A DNA stretch of 55,930 bases from Deltaproteobacteria bacterium GWA2_54_12 (GTDB lineage Bacteria; Desulfobacterota; GWC2-55-46). The stretch is from contig MGPK01000061.1 in assembly GCA_001795535.1 (NCBI GenBank), positions 50,227 to 106,156 on the forward strand, written 5' to 3'. Below, one piece after another: positions 8,896-18,357 of this stretch. The position numbers and the translations under genes were made by a program. Below the pieces are notes generated by a model. That model did not search any database. It saw nothing but the letters and a program-made list of their open reading frames with translations, and was not told the origin of the DNA. Position 1 is the stretch's first letter; each line of letters starts with the position of its first letter.

Positions 8896-9945
8896 CTAAA
8901 TTCTTGTCGCGTGTTCCCGCGAATTAAACGGCGGGTCGAGGAAATTTTCCGGATCGTTGTCCCAGCAGGTGCAGCGCGGGCAGACATCAGCCAGGCCCTT
9001 TTCATAGAGGTTTTTTCTAAGCTCTTTCATTCCCTTGCTGTTCCAGATATCCCCTGGGGGGGTGCTCCGCAGGTCGCCTATGATGTATCTTTCGCGCGGG
9101 CATGACATCACGGTGCCGTCCCAGTTCACGACCATCATGTCAAACAACATGCTGCAACCCGTCCTGCGTTTGGCCTCCAGGCTGGGCTGGTTGAATTTTA
9201 TTCCGTACTTTTCCGCCAGCTTCGAAGCCTTCTCAAAGGCTGCCTTCGCCTCAACGGGATTGAGCCAGACGCTCTCTTTACGCAACGCTTCGCCCTGCGC
9301 GACCATATTCGCCACGGTGACCGTTTTAACCTCCAGCTCGCTGGCCAGCTCGATAAACGCGGTCATCTCCGGAAGGACGCTGTTTACAGCCACGACCTCG
9401 AGGAAGACTGCGGGCCTGGCGACTCCCTTTTTCTTCTTATAGTCACGGATGAGCTTCAGGTTTTCCACGACCCTGTCATACTTGTCAACGCCCCTTATCT
9501 TTTTATAGGTCTCCCTTGAAGCTCCGCCGATCGACACGCATATCCTGTCCATGCCCGCGTCAACAAGGGCCCTGCCGACCTCTTCGGTCATCAATATCGC
9601 GTTGGTGTAGGTAAACACGAAGCGGGCTTCCTTTTTCATCTCCCTCAGCATTGGGATGTATTCAGGATGGAGTAGTGCTTCGCCAAACCCTCCAAACAGC
9701 ACGCTTCTGGTATATTTGAAAAGCGGCCTGACCATGTTGAAGGTCTCCCAGCTCAGAAAAGACTCGGCCTTTTTCGTCTCGGCGCGGCTGAAGTTCCGGT
9801 TGCACATGAAACAATCGGAATTGCACTTGAGCGTCGGCTCGAGCGCGATGTTGAGAGGCCTTGAGAGAAGGCGAGTTCTTTTTTGACTGACCTCGAACCT
9901 GTTCAGGTACATGTTCGAGATAGAGACCAGGCTGGACAAGCGCAT
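8896..9945 (-). CDS. Radical SAM/SPASM domain protein
   Basis: This protein of about 349 residues has CNSDCFMCNRNF (CxxxCxxC cluster motif) near residue 42 and LFGGFGEALLHPEY as its Gly-rich SAM site. A SPASM tail contains CSMLFDMMV, MSCPRERY and CPRCTCWD for auxiliary Fe-S clusters. The ATG at 9945 is chosen because GGAGG is 5 nt upstream; an earlier in-frame GTG at 9951 overlaps that ribosome site. Like the gene at 493 it is embedded among glycosyltransferases, so a radical modification of the polymer or of its protein partner is inferred. The substrate is unknown. Confidence 0.85.
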   Translation of the reverse strand: MRLSSLVSISNMYLNRFEVSQKRTRLLSRPLNIALEPTLKCNSDCFMCNRNFSRAETKKAESFLSWETFNMVRPLFKYTRSVLFGGFGEALLHPEYIPMLREMKKEARFVFTYTNAILMTEEVGRALVDAGMDRICVSIGGASRETYKKIRGVDKYDRVVENLKLIRDYKKKKGVARPAVFLEVVAVNSVLPEMTAFIELASELEVKTVTVANMVAQGEALRKESVWLNPVEAKAAFEKASKLAEKYGIKFNQPSLEAKRRTGCSMLFDMMVVNWDGTVMSCPRERYIIGDLRSTPPGDIWNSKGMKELRKNLYEKGLADVCPRCTCWDNDPENFLDPPFNSREHATRI

Positions 9946-9974
9946 TGCCACCTCCGGGAAAATATAAGCTGCTC

Positions 9975-10976
9975 CTACTTCAACCTCTTGATGCCGTACT
10001 CGACCGACTCTCTGACCATGCCAAGGAAGATAACGGGCTTCATGACCCCGAAAATATAAGTATAGAGAAAGGCATCCAGGCCGAGCTTTTTCGTTACGAT
10101 ATTTTTCCAGTCAGCCAGGACGACCACCGCCGGATAAATAACCGGATATGAAAAGAGCAGGGCCAGGACCTCGTACCCGTATCCGAGGAAAAGCATGAGA
10201 GAGATAACGGCCAAGGCTATGGCCGCCTGCCTGGGCAGCTTCCAGCTCGATTTTCTGATCTCCTCCGGCACGTCCCGGCAGACCAGTATCCTGAAGCGCC
10301 CTCTTCCCGACCCGTAATACCTGAGCGCCAGTTCCCATACGCTGTTGACCCCGTAATCGTGCGCAGCCATGACATCGTTTATCAGACATATCCTGTACCC
10401 GGCAGCCCTCAGCCTGATGCCAATGTCGATTTCCTCAGCCACCGGAAGCCCGACGTTATACCCACCTATCTTCTCGAGGGCGGCCCTTATGAAAGTCCCG
10501 CCTCCGCCAGGGGCGTTGATGTAGCCTTCCTCCTTCTTTTTCCAGTCTATGTTGAGCACCCTTGATATCCAGTTTGTCTCAGAGTGCCTCTCCGTCACCC
10601 TTCCTATGACCGACGCGGCGTCTCCGGCCGCAAGCCTTTCAACAGCCTTCTTGAGGTAGCCCGGCGCGATCGCCATGTCACCGTCGACGAAGTGCATGAC
10701 CCCGTGTTTCGATTCTTTGAGCCCGGTATTTCGCGCGAGCGCGGCGCATGGGGAAAGGCTTCTCACCTCCACGACCCGGGCTCCGGCGGCACTGGCGATA
10801 TTCTGAGTCCCATCGGTTGAGCCGGTATCGACATAGATGACCTCCAGAAGCTCCTGCGGATAATCCATCTTCAGGACCGACTCGACGCACTCCCTGATGT
10901 TCCCTGCCTCGTTCCTGCCGATTATCACCACTGACACGGGCGGCAACGATTTTTCCTGGTTTGAAACCACCTGCAT
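9975..10976 (-). CDS. Family 2 glycosyltransferase with C-terminal membrane segments
   Basis: A 333-residue GT-A enzyme. VSVVIIGRNEAGNIRECVESV and VIYVDTGSTDGT form the nucleotide-binding fold, and MHFVDGDMAI holds the DxD metal site. After residue about 250 there are hydrophobic stretches (IALAVISLMLFLGYGYEVLAL) that would anchor it in the inner membrane. It belongs to the EPS operon, 3 nt after the next GT2 gene upstream. Confidence 0.85.
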   Translation of the reverse strand: MQVVSNQEKSLPPVSVVIIGRNEAGNIRECVESVLKMDYPQELLEVIYVDTGSTDGTQNIASAAGARVVEVRSLSPCAALARNTGLKESKHGVMHFVDGDMAIAPGYLKKAVERLAAGDAASVIGRVTERHSETNWISRVLNIDWKKKEEGYINAPGGGGTFIRAALEKIGGYNVGLPVAEEIDIGIRLRAAGYRICLINDVMAAHDYGVNSVWELALRYYGSGRGRFRILVCRDVPEEIRKSSWKLPRQAAIALAVISLMLFLGYGYEVLALLFSYPVIYPAVVVLADWKNIVTKKLGLDAFLYTYIFGVMKPVIFLGMVRESVEYGIKRLK

Positions 10977-10979
10977 CCG

Positions 10980-11915
10980 TCAGCCCCTTTGGAAGCCAAG
11001 GGCGCTCGCGCACAGGGCCCTCCCCTTGGCAAGTCCGTGCTCCCGCTTAGGCCTGTCCTTGCGAAAGGCATTCCGCGCGAGCAAGGCCATACCATAGGCC
11101 GCGTCAAGGCCGCGAATAGCGGCCATTGAAAAGTAACCGTAGTTTTTTCTATAAAAATAATACTGTGAACACAAATAGTAGGAATATATCGTCCTGTTTA
11201 TAACTCGCCGGCCGGTCTGCGACACTGAACTCTCTCCGCCGTAGTGGATAATCGCCGGGTCAGGCAGGTAGACTACGCGCCAGCCTTCACGGATGACCCT
11301 GTAGCACAGGTCAGTCTCTTCGAAATACATGAAATAGTTGGAGTCAAGCCCGCCAAGCCTCCTGAAAAGCTCAGACCTGATCATGAGCGAACACCCTGAG
11401 ACCCGCTCAACGTCCCTGACCGCGCAGTAGTCCCAGTACTGCATCCTCGAGCGCCTGAACATTTTCACCTTTGGAAAGCGGTTCACGAGATTGCTGTAGA
11501 CGCACAGGGTATTCCAGAGGCCCGGGAAGTGATCGCAGCTGTACTGCACCTCTCCGCTGCGGCCCACGTTCCTCGGGGCGCATATCCCGGCATCAGAGTC
11601 CTTTTCCATGAAGTCGGCCAGCTTGTCTATCGCGCCGTCGAGAATGACGGTGTCGGAGTTGAGCATGAAGAAGTATTTTCCGCGCGCCGCCGCGAAACCC
11701 TGGTTGTTTGCCCGCGCGAACCCAGCGTTATCGTTGTTTTCGATCAGCGTGACCTCTGGGTATTTTTGCTTGAGCATGCCGCACGAGCCGTCGTGCGAGG
11801 CGTTGTCGACGACTATGACCTCGTAGCTCACGGCCGTCTCCCTCTTTATCGAGGCGATGCACTCATCGAGTATGCGGCATGTGTTGTAGCTGACTATGAC
11901 GATTGATACGACCAT
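10980..11915 (-). CDS. Family 2 glycosyltransferase (rhamnosyltransferase-like)
   Basis: A 311-residue soluble GT-A enzyme. MVVSIVIVSYNTCRILDECI and EVIVVDNASHDGSCGML form the nucleotide fold, YFFMLNSDTVILDG the DxD region, and MYFEETDLCYRVIREGW the conserved C-terminal ED motif of the rhamnosyltransferase-like subgroup. The start overlaps the upstream O-antigen-ligase-like gene by 22 nt, which implies translational coupling. Confidence 0.85.
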   Translation of the reverse strand: MVVSIVIVSYNTCRILDECIASIKRETAVSYEVIVVDNASHDGSCGMLKQKYPEVTLIENNDNAGFARANNQGFAAARGKYFFMLNSDTVILDGAIDKLADFMEKDSDAGICAPRNVGRSGEVQYSCDHFPGLWNTLCVYSNLVNRFPKVKMFRRSRMQYWDYCAVRDVERVSGCSLMIRSELFRRLGGLDSNYFMYFEETDLCYRVIREGWRVVYLPDPAIIHYGGESSVSQTGRRVINRTIYSYYLCSQYYFYRKNYGYFSMAAIRGLDAAYGMALLARNAFRKDRPKREHGLAKGRALCASALGFQRG

Positions 11916-13198
11916 GGGTCAGGCGCTGCCTCCTGAACTTTTTCGGCCTTCGCGGCCATGATAACGCTCGATGACAACCCGAGAAAAATCCCGAAGAGGA
12001 AGAGGCATTCGTTCCTGAAAAACATGTCGAGGGTGGGCAAAGAGAAGGTACCGATGATGAAATAGCAGGCGGGTACGAGGTGCCTGCCGCCGTACGTCAG
12101 TATGCCCCTCCAGAGCCTCAAGAGCCCGTACACGAGCCACGCTACGCCCGCAAGGCCGGCCTGGACAACCAGGCTCATGACGCCGATGTCGCTCAGGTGA
12201 ATTCCGTATTTCTTCTGCAATTTTCTGTCCGGGTTTCCTTCCCAGTTGAAGTTCATCATGCCGCGGCCGGTGAGGGGCTGTTTTTGCAGCTCCTTCCAGT
12301 AATATTCATACGCGTTCAGGCGCGCCTGCAGGCTTCCCCCGTAGCTGCCCCCCCGCTTCACCATGTCGGTCTGGGTCCTCTTGACGAATCCTATGTTGCT
12401 TAAATCCGCGCTGGCGAGCAGCATGGAGAGGGCCAGGCATACGGAAAAGAAAGTGTACTTAGTGACCCGCATCAGAGTGATCTTGCGGGACAGGATAAAG
12501 ACGACGACCATGCTAAGGATGCCGGCTACGATGAACCCGCGCGTCTGCTGAACGATGACGACTTCCGTGAACAGGAGAGCCGAAGCGAGAATATACCAGG
12601 GGCGCGAGCCCTGCCAGAACCTGGCGAACGCGATGATAGCGCCAAGCGAGATGACAAACTGCCCCGCGGTCACGCGCAGCCTGCCCGACTGTTCTGCCAG
12701 CTCCCGCGGCAAGCCCGGGAACAGGTTAAAGGCTCCATGGGTCATGTAGCTGACAGTTGCCAGGGAAGCTACGCCAAGTCCCATGACGATGAAATATCTC
12801 GAGAACCTCTCGGCGTCTATCATTCTGCCAGCCAGCAGGAAATAGACCATGACAAGGGGAATGAACTTGGCCGCCTTTATGCCCATGGTGACACCCTGTC
12901 CGGCGGACCATGCGACCAGGACCCCCAGCACAGAGAGCCCCAGGAAACCGGCAACCCAAAGACCGTACCTGCCGAGCGACAGCTGACCTCTCAAAAGGTT
13001 TTCTAACAGAAGGACAGTGAGCATCGGAAGGAGCAGGAGCTTGTAATTGTCAGCTCCGGCTATGCTTGGCACCAAATAAAAGAACTCAAAGTTGATTGCA
13101 ATAAGAAAACACAGGAACAGTTCGAGGTTCCTCCGGTAAAGGACCCATGCCGCGCCGAGCAGCATAAGGGAAATACAGGCAAGGACTGCGAAGATCAT
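11894..13198 (-). CDS. O-antigen ligase/polymerase-like membrane protein
   Basis: A 434-residue polytopic membrane protein with about 10-12 hydrophobic helices. A large periplasmic loop lies between residues 240 and 330 (KRTQTDMVKRGGSYGGSLQ, then LTGRGMMNFNWEG). That layout fits the Wzy_C/O-antigen ligase family, which polymerises or transfers undecaprenyl-linked glycans in the periplasm. ATG at 13198 overlaps the flippase stop as ATGA; longer in-frame upstream extensions would lie inside the flippase gene and are not credible. Polymerase (Wzy) or ligase (WaaL) cannot be told apart from sequence alone. Confidence 0.75.
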   Translation of the reverse strand: MIFAVLACISLMLLGAAWVLYRRNLELFLCFLIAINFEFFYLVPSIAGADNYKLLLLPMLTVLLLENLLRGQLSLGRYGLWVAGFLGLSVLGVLVAWSAGQGVTMGIKAAKFIPLVMVYFLLAGRMIDAERFSRYFIVMGLGVASLATVSYMTHGAFNLFPGLPRELAEQSGRLRVTAGQFVISLGAIIAFARFWQGSRPWYILASALLFTEVVIVQQTRGFIVAGILSMVVVFILSRKITLMRVTKYTFFSVCLALSMLLASADLSNIGFVKRTQTDMVKRGGSYGGSLQARLNAYEYYWKELQKQPLTGRGMMNFNWEGNPDRKLQKKYGIHLSDIGVMSLVVQAGLAGVAWLVYGLLRLWRGILTYGGRHLVPACYFIIGTFSLPTLDMFFRNECLFLFGIFLGLSSSVIMAAKAEKVQEAAPDPWSYQSS

Positions 13199-14721
13199 CA
13201 GACGGCCACCAGCTTCTTTCTGAGATAGAAGTACATGACCCCTGAGCAGAGTATCCCGGTGACGGATATTCCGGCCAGAAGGGATGCCATGGGCCAGGGC
13301 ACAAGCGCCCGAATGGCTGACATGAGGGCCAGCAGCACCGCCCCGGTGGCGGCCCACACGACCCCTGAACCTCGCATGTAGCTCAAAAAACGCATCTGAA
13401 CGATCTCCAGGCTCTTAGCGACTGCGTACCAGTTATTTGTAAGTACCTGCGCCACCATCGTCCCCAGCGCGACCCCCAGCAGGCCGAGCCACATTACGCC
13501 AATATAGGTAAGGACCAGGTTGATTACCCCGGCGAGCACCGCCATCTTTCCCCATACCGAGTCTGTGCCGGAGCTCTGGCCGAAACGGGCGAAAATAACA
13601 TGGTGATTCTCAAGGGTCAGCATGGCGCAGAAGACCCACAGGACTCCCCACCCGACGAAGTGCCCCTTGCCGAGCCAGAGCTGCATGATGTAATCGCCGA
13701 ATACCGCGAGTACTGACACGGCGGCGATCTGGATTATCATGCCCACTGTTGTATTGAGCATCAGCATGCGGTGGACCGCTGTGCGCTCTGCGGCCCCGCT
13801 CCTTCTTGAGATGAACGGCACGCACATCTGGGACACGGTCGAGGAAAAAACATAAAATACCTGAACAAGCCGGTAGGCAGCAGCGTAGTCCGGCAGGGCG
13901 GCGGTCCCCAGGAATTTCACGATGAAGTACTGGTCCGTGTTGAGTACAAGAAAACCGCCTAACCCGATTAAAAAGAAGTCCAGCGCCGGCCTCAGATGCG
14001 GCCTCACGTCACGCCAGGCGACCCTGACCCTTTCCCTGAAGGCCTTGTCAACGCGGCCGCGCACCAGAAACCCGAGCAGGATCGCGTTCAGGATATTGCG
14101 CCCGAGGACGACTATGGAGAGCACGACGATACCGCCCTGCCAGAGGTAAAGGGCCATGAAGTAGCCGAGAAGCGTCAATGACTGGACCGCAGCCTGGGCC
14201 CAGTTCTGCCAGCCCACCTCGCCGTGGCTGTTCAGGGCCGTCTCAAGGTATTTGAACCTGCACGTCACAGTCTGTGCCAGGCAGAATATCGCCCAGGCCT
14301 CAAGCGAAGAAGCCAGCAGCCCGTGGGGCAGCCCCAGCGCCCAGATAAAGAGACCTCCGGGCAGCAGCATGACGCACAGAAGTATCGACGAGGTTATATT
14401 TGATACATATCTGGAAAGGCTGAAGTAATAGGAAGCGCCGGTATGGTTCGGTCTCGCCTCCCTGTCGCCTTTTCCAAGTTCGAACGCCAGTTGACGGCCC
14501 AGGACCGGCGAGAAGCCCAGGTCCGCAAGATTGACGAAGAGCCCTGTCCCGAGAATGAACATCCATACGCCCAGCTCCTCTTGAGGCAGATACCTGAAAA
14601 AAAGGGGCATGGTCAGGACGCCAAGAGCGAGCGAAACCATCTGAGCTCCCCAGCCTGACATGATGCCGAACATTATCCTGTTCCGGAATATGCCCGGTAT
14701 CCTGCCGGCAGGCGCGCTCAT
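13198..14721 (-). CDS. Wzx-type oligosaccharide flippase
   Basis: A 507-residue, roughly 12-helix membrane protein of the polysaccharide transporter/MOP superfamily. The N-terminal FGIMSGWGAQMVSLALGVLT and PLFFRYLPQEELGVWMF are characteristic. It would flip lipid-linked repeat units to the periplasm for the O-antigen-ligase/polymerase encoded next. It overlaps both neighbours by ATGA-type junctions. Confidence 0.85.
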   Translation of the reverse strand: MSAPAGRIPGIFRNRIMFGIMSGWGAQMVSLALGVLTMPLFFRYLPQEELGVWMFILGTGLFVNLADLGFSPVLGRQLAFELGKGDREARPNHTGASYYFSLSRYVSNITSSILLCVMLLPGGLFIWALGLPHGLLASSLEAWAIFCLAQTVTCRFKYLETALNSHGEVGWQNWAQAAVQSLTLLGYFMALYLWQGGIVVLSIVVLGRNILNAILLGFLVRGRVDKAFRERVRVAWRDVRPHLRPALDFFLIGLGGFLVLNTDQYFIVKFLGTAALPDYAAAYRLVQVFYVFSSTVSQMCVPFISRRSGAAERTAVHRMLMLNTTVGMIIQIAAVSVLAVFGDYIMQLWLGKGHFVGWGVLWVFCAMLTLENHHVIFARFGQSSGTDSVWGKMAVLAGVINLVLTYIGVMWLGLLGVALGTMVAQVLTNNWYAVAKSLEIVQMRFLSYMRGSGVVWAATGAVLLALMSAIRALVPWPMASLLAGISVTGILCSGVMYFYLRKKLVAV

Positions 14722-15740
14722 CAGGGCTGCTTGGCCGCTTTGTTGCCATCCGCGAGAAATGTCTCGACGCTGGCCTTATCACGCAAGCCTTTGGCGTACA
14801 GGTCCGCCTCCTGCTTCGCCTTTTCAAAACGCAGGAGCTTTAATATCCTGTCCTTGACCTCCTCGTAGGACATGACAGTCGCGTTCTTCCTGTCCGTCAC
14901 CTTGAAGATATGGATGCCGTGGTCAGTCTCGATAAGCTCAGTTGTCTCTCCGGGCTTCAGGGCGAAGACTGCGCCCTCGAATTGCCTGTCTATCTGCCCG
15001 GGCCGCACATAGCCGATCTCCCCGCCGTTTGCCTTTGTTAGCCCGTCGGACTGCTCGCGTGCGATAGTGGCGAAGTCCTGGCCTTTCTTGAGGTTCTTCA
15101 GTATCTGCTCCGCCTTTTTGCGCGACTCCTGCTTGCGGGCTTTGTCCCATACCGGGTCGACCTGCACGAGGATATGGCTCAGTTTCGCCTGAAGCGGCTG
15201 CTTGAACTGGTCGAGGTTTCCCTCGTAATAGCCTATCATATCCCTGTCCGTGACCGTGACCTTCGGCACGAACTGGCGTTCGATGTATTGCTGGATGAGG
15301 TTGTTCCTCTCGACGCGGGCTCTGAGCGCCTCCTCAGACAGATTTCTCCTGGCCAGCTCGCCCAGATATTCGGCCTCGCTAACAAACTGCTTTTTGAGAG
15401 TCTCTATTTCCTTCAATACTGCGCTCTCATCAGGCTTGATGTCAGCCTTGCGGCTCTCCTGAAGGAGTATCTCCCGCCTTATCATGCTCTCAAGCACATC
15501 AGCGTTCACGGACGAGACCTGGCCCTGCGTGAGCGGCTTTCCGAAGCCGAGGATGGCCTTCTGCACGACAAGGACCTCGCCTTCGAATTCCGCCCTGTCT
15601 ATGGCCGCCCCGTTCACTGCCGCGACCCTGTCGGCTTTATCTGGAGCAGCGGCCAAAGCGTAATCAGGCGCTGATAAGGCCACGAGGCACACGAGCAGCG
15701 CCTTTATCCGGAACCCCGGTATTTTTTTTAAAGACATCAT
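14721..15740 (-). CDS. Periplasmic parvulin-type peptidyl-prolyl isomerase (SurA/PrsA/EpsD-like)
   Basis: A 339-residue protein. The signal peptide ends near LAAAPDKADR. A SurA_N-like chaperone helical region spans residues 40-180. A parvulin domain occupies about 185-285, with LSHILVQVDP, FATIAREQSDG, GGEIGYVRPGQ and HGIHIFKVTDR, which are the conserved parvulin strands. Such proteins fold outer-membrane or secreted proteins, and EpsD-family members occur in exosortase loci. It overlaps the coiled-coil gene upstream (tandem ATGATG) and the flippase downstream. It may serve the TPS/porin module, the EPS module, or both. Confidence 0.82.
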   Translation of the reverse strand: MMSLKKIPGFRIKALLVCLVALSAPDYALAAAPDKADRVAAVNGAAIDRAEFEGEVLVVQKAILGFGKPLTQGQVSSVNADVLESMIRREILLQESRKADIKPDESAVLKEIETLKKQFVSEAEYLGELARRNLSEEALRARVERNNLIQQYIERQFVPKVTVTDRDMIGYYEGNLDQFKQPLQAKLSHILVQVDPVWDKARKQESRKKAEQILKNLKKGQDFATIAREQSDGLTKANGGEIGYVRPGQIDRQFEGAVFALKPGETTELIETDHGIHIFKVTDRKNATVMSYEEVKDRILKLLRFEKAKQEADLYAKGLRDKASVETFLADGNKAAKQP

Positions 15741-16429
15741 CTCTCCCCCGCGCTCTTTTTGATTTTCAGCGAGTCTATCTCTTCCCTGTACTTCTTGACG
15801 AACTGCTCGAGCTCTACCCTCTTGAACTTGGTCAACGGCTCTTTTTCCATGATGACAGTCCCAAAGCCCTTATCGTTGTATTTTTTCACAAGCTCTTCTG
15901 CTATGACACAAAGCCTGGCGTTATCCGCGACGCTCTTATCAAGATTCTTGACTGTCTTCGCGAGCTCAGCATGAAGGTACTGTTTCTCAGAGCTTGTCTT
16001 TTTGAGCTTGTTATCTAACTCATTGCTGGCAGCTTCGAGTTCCTGTAGCGCCTTGCGCGCCCTCGCGAGCGCCTCGTCAGATTCCTTTTTGCCCCTGGCG
16101 GTTGTCTCCTCAGCTTCCTTGACTTTCACTCCGAGCGTCTTCGCAAGTTCCCTTGCTTTGAGCAGCTGGCCATGAGCGGCCATCTTCTCGCCTTCAAGCT
16201 TTTCCAGCTCCGCCTGGCATTGCTGTTCCATCAGCGCGGCCGTCTCGCTCTTCTCCTCTGACATCTTCCTTTTTACCGAGGCCATCTTCCTGTTCGCGTC
16301 CTTGAGCTTAACCTCAAAGGCCTTCTGCTCTTTTTTCACATTGGCATTTCCAACGCCAAGCCCAATAGCGAGACCTACCGCGAGGGCGACGACAGGCACT
16401 ATAAATTTTTTAAACCGTGATATCCCCAT
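15737..16429 (-). CDS. Membrane-anchored coiled-coil protein
   Basis: A 230-residue protein with one N-terminal membrane segment (FIVPVVALAVGLAIGLGVG). A long, highly charged helix of heptads then runs from residue 30 to about 175, rich in Lys, Glu and Ala. I recognise no family. GGAGG lies 7 nt before the ATG. It sits between a porin and a prolyl isomerase in an operon with TonB/ExbBD, so a periplasm-spanning scaffold is plausible but inferred. Its role is unknown. Confidence 0.7.
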   Translation of the reverse strand: MGISRFKKFIVPVVALAVGLAIGLGVGNANVKKEQKAFEVKLKDANRKMASVKRKMSEEKSETAALMEQQCQAELEKLEGEKMAAHGQLLKARELAKTLGVKVKEAEETTARGKKESDEALARARKALQELEAASNELDNKLKKTSSEKQYLHAELAKTVKNLDKSVADNARLCVIAEELVKKYNDKGFGTVIMEKEPLTKFKRVELEQFVKKYREEIDSLKIKKSAGER

Positions 16430-16444
16430 TCTCTTCCTCCGAGC

Positions 16445-18298
16445 CTAAAATCTTGCCGTTATGTCGGCCTGAAAGACATCGATCGCCAGAGGCGGCCCGC
16501 TTATCTCGTTAGTGGAAAGCCAGCGGAGAGTAAGCCATGAGTTTTTCGTGAAGGCGTAATCGGTCCCGACGACCCAGCCCTGCGCATTAGTGCCACCGAG
16601 ATGAAAGTCCGAATCGGTGAAAGCGTCCACTACAGCATCGCCCTCGAGGCGCTTGTAATTAAGGTACGCCTTCCACTGGCTGGCTTCCTTGATAGCGGGA
16701 TACCCCAGTGTCACTCCGAGCTGGTAGCCGGTTGTCTCTTCCGAAATATCTGGGTTCCCGTTCCTCTGCGAGACCTCTTCCTTGTCGAAGCCAAAGTTTT
16801 TCACGAAGTCGAAGAGGAACACGACATGGAACGGGTCCCAGAAGCCGATATCAAGGGCGCCAGTTAAGTTCAGTTCCTTGAAATCTGAGGCGAGCGCCAA
16901 TTTGTATTCGGACTGGCTCGCGGCCAGCGGATTGATATTGAATAGCGTATTTCCCTTCTGCATGAACAGCGGGGCAGTCCAGTCGTTGGCGCTGGGATAG
17001 AGCGGGTCGTTCATGACTCCAGTGATGTTGCTGAAATCATAGTAGGCCGCGCCGAGCCTGGCTCCCACGCCCTTGCTGTCTTTTCTTTCAAGCCCCAGCT
17101 GCCCGGCGACAAGCCATTTGCCGTCTGCGGACAGATCATACTGCTGCAAGGAGAAGGCCCCGGCGGTCATAAAGGCCGACCAGGGTCCTGAAACAGGTCT
17201 TTTCCCTGTAACAGCGAGTCCCTCGAAGGCCAGATCGCTGTCCCAGACAAGGTCGGTCGAAAACCAGGGGTTGGGCATGCGTCCGCCGTATACCGTGACC
17301 CAGTCCAGCGGCTTCCACTTGAGGTACGCGAGGTCGAGAACGATCGAGTCCTTGTTCAGGTAGTCGCTGAAGGTCGAGTTAGTGGAAACAGGGTTTGACG
17401 TGTTGCCTGTCGCGAGGCGAAGGTGGGCGTCGAGCCCATCGCTTACCCTTGCCTCGACCCCGAAGCGGACCCTGTACTTCAAATAGCTTTGATCTACAGT
17501 GGTATTCAGTGTCTCTCCGGGGTTTGACGGCTTGGCGAAAAGCTCGTTGCTATCGTTGAAGCGGTTGGCTTCATACCTGAGCCTTATATCGCCGCTGAGG
17601 CGAATGCGCCGTGTCCACTCCGGCATATCGAGCGGCGTAGCTTTTTCGCCTGAAAACCACTCGTTGACCGCGCTCCTGACCTGTTCTGGTATGCTTTTGC
17701 CGAACTCATCCCTGACGGTGGCCTCGATCTTTCCGGCCCGCTCGTCTTCCATCGCCCTCATCGCCCTGGGCAGCTCCTCTTTCAACTTGCTCTCGACCTC
17801 TTCGTCGAGGTCTTTCAGGAGCGCCTGTACAACACCTGCCTCGATCTTCTCGGTCTGCTCCTTTTTGACCGCGGCGCTCACTTCCCGTGGGAGTTGCTCT
17901 TTTATTTTCTTCTCGATCTCCTCGTAGATGCCCTTCATGATATCCTGGGCATCCGCAGCCGTTGGCTTCACGGTCCGCTCGCTTTCAGGTGCTTGAACAA
18001 CTGGCACCACGGTCCCGTTCTGCACGGGGACCAGAACGGCGTTTTCGGCTATCGTTACCTTTTTACTCTCCGGAATGACAACCTGGGCCGCCGCGGCCTG
18101 TACCTTCTGGTTTTGCTGGGCAGAGGCCTTCGCGTTTCTGGTCAGCGGCTTATCGTGCTTTATCGTCACTGGCTTGGGAACTCCCGCGCACCCGGCAAAA
18201 ACGAATACGAGTGGAAAGGCCGCAAGAAATATCTTCCTGAAACTCCTCTCCCTCCACACTCCGGCCTTCAATGGTATACAGCCTTCAAATCGGTTCAT
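16445..18298 (-). CDS. Putative outer-membrane porin with lipoprotein signal
   Basis: A 617-residue protein. The signal region ends in the lipobox VFAGC (Cys 37), suggesting a lipidated N-terminus. Residues about 100-230 are charged and helical (IEKKIKEQLPREVSAAVKKE and a related repeat DEEVESKLKEELPRAM), likely a periplasmic or oligomerising stalk. From about residue 235 the protein is beta-barrel-like with alternating aromatic strands (IRLSGDIRLRYEANRF, VRFGVEARVSDGLDAHLRL) and ends in ADITARF, whose terminal Phe is the BAM-recognised end. It resembles the PF16930 putative porins found beside ExbB/ExbD/TonB genes. I chose the ATG at 18298 because it gives a normal-length signal; in-frame starts at 18340 (ATG) and 18361 (TTG) exist. 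Confidence 0.75.
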   Translation of the reverse strand: MNRFEGCIPLKAGVWRERSFRKIFLAAFPLVFVFAGCAGVPKPVTIKHDKPLTRNAKASAQQNQKVQAAAAQVVIPESKKVTIAENAVLVPVQNGTVVPVVQAPESERTVKPTAADAQDIMKGIYEEIEKKIKEQLPREVSAAVKKEQTEKIEAGVVQALLKDLDEEVESKLKEELPRAMRAMEDERAGKIEATVRDEFGKSIPEQVRSAVNEWFSGEKATPLDMPEWTRRIRLSGDIRLRYEANRFNDSNELFAKPSNPGETLNTTVDQSYLKYRVRFGVEARVSDGLDAHLRLATGNTSNPVSTNSTFSDYLNKDSIVLDLAYLKWKPLDWVTVYGGRMPNPWFSTDLVWDSDLAFEGLAVTGKRPVSGPWSAFMTAGAFSLQQYDLSADGKWLVAGQLGLERKDSKGVGARLGAAYYDFSNITGVMNDPLYPSANDWTAPLFMQKGNTLFNINPLAASQSEYKLALASDFKELNLTGALDIGFWDPFHVVFLFDFVKNFGFDKEEVSQRNGNPDISEETTGYQLGVTLGYPAIKEASQWKAYLNYKRLEGDAVVDAFTDSDFHLGGTNAQGWVVGTDYAFTKNSWLTLRWLSTNEISGPPLAIDVFQADITARF

Positions 18299-18357
18299 AT
18301 ATGCTTCCCTGCCCTTCTTATCTCTGTTTTCAGGCGCCATCCGCCCCTGAGAGGGCG

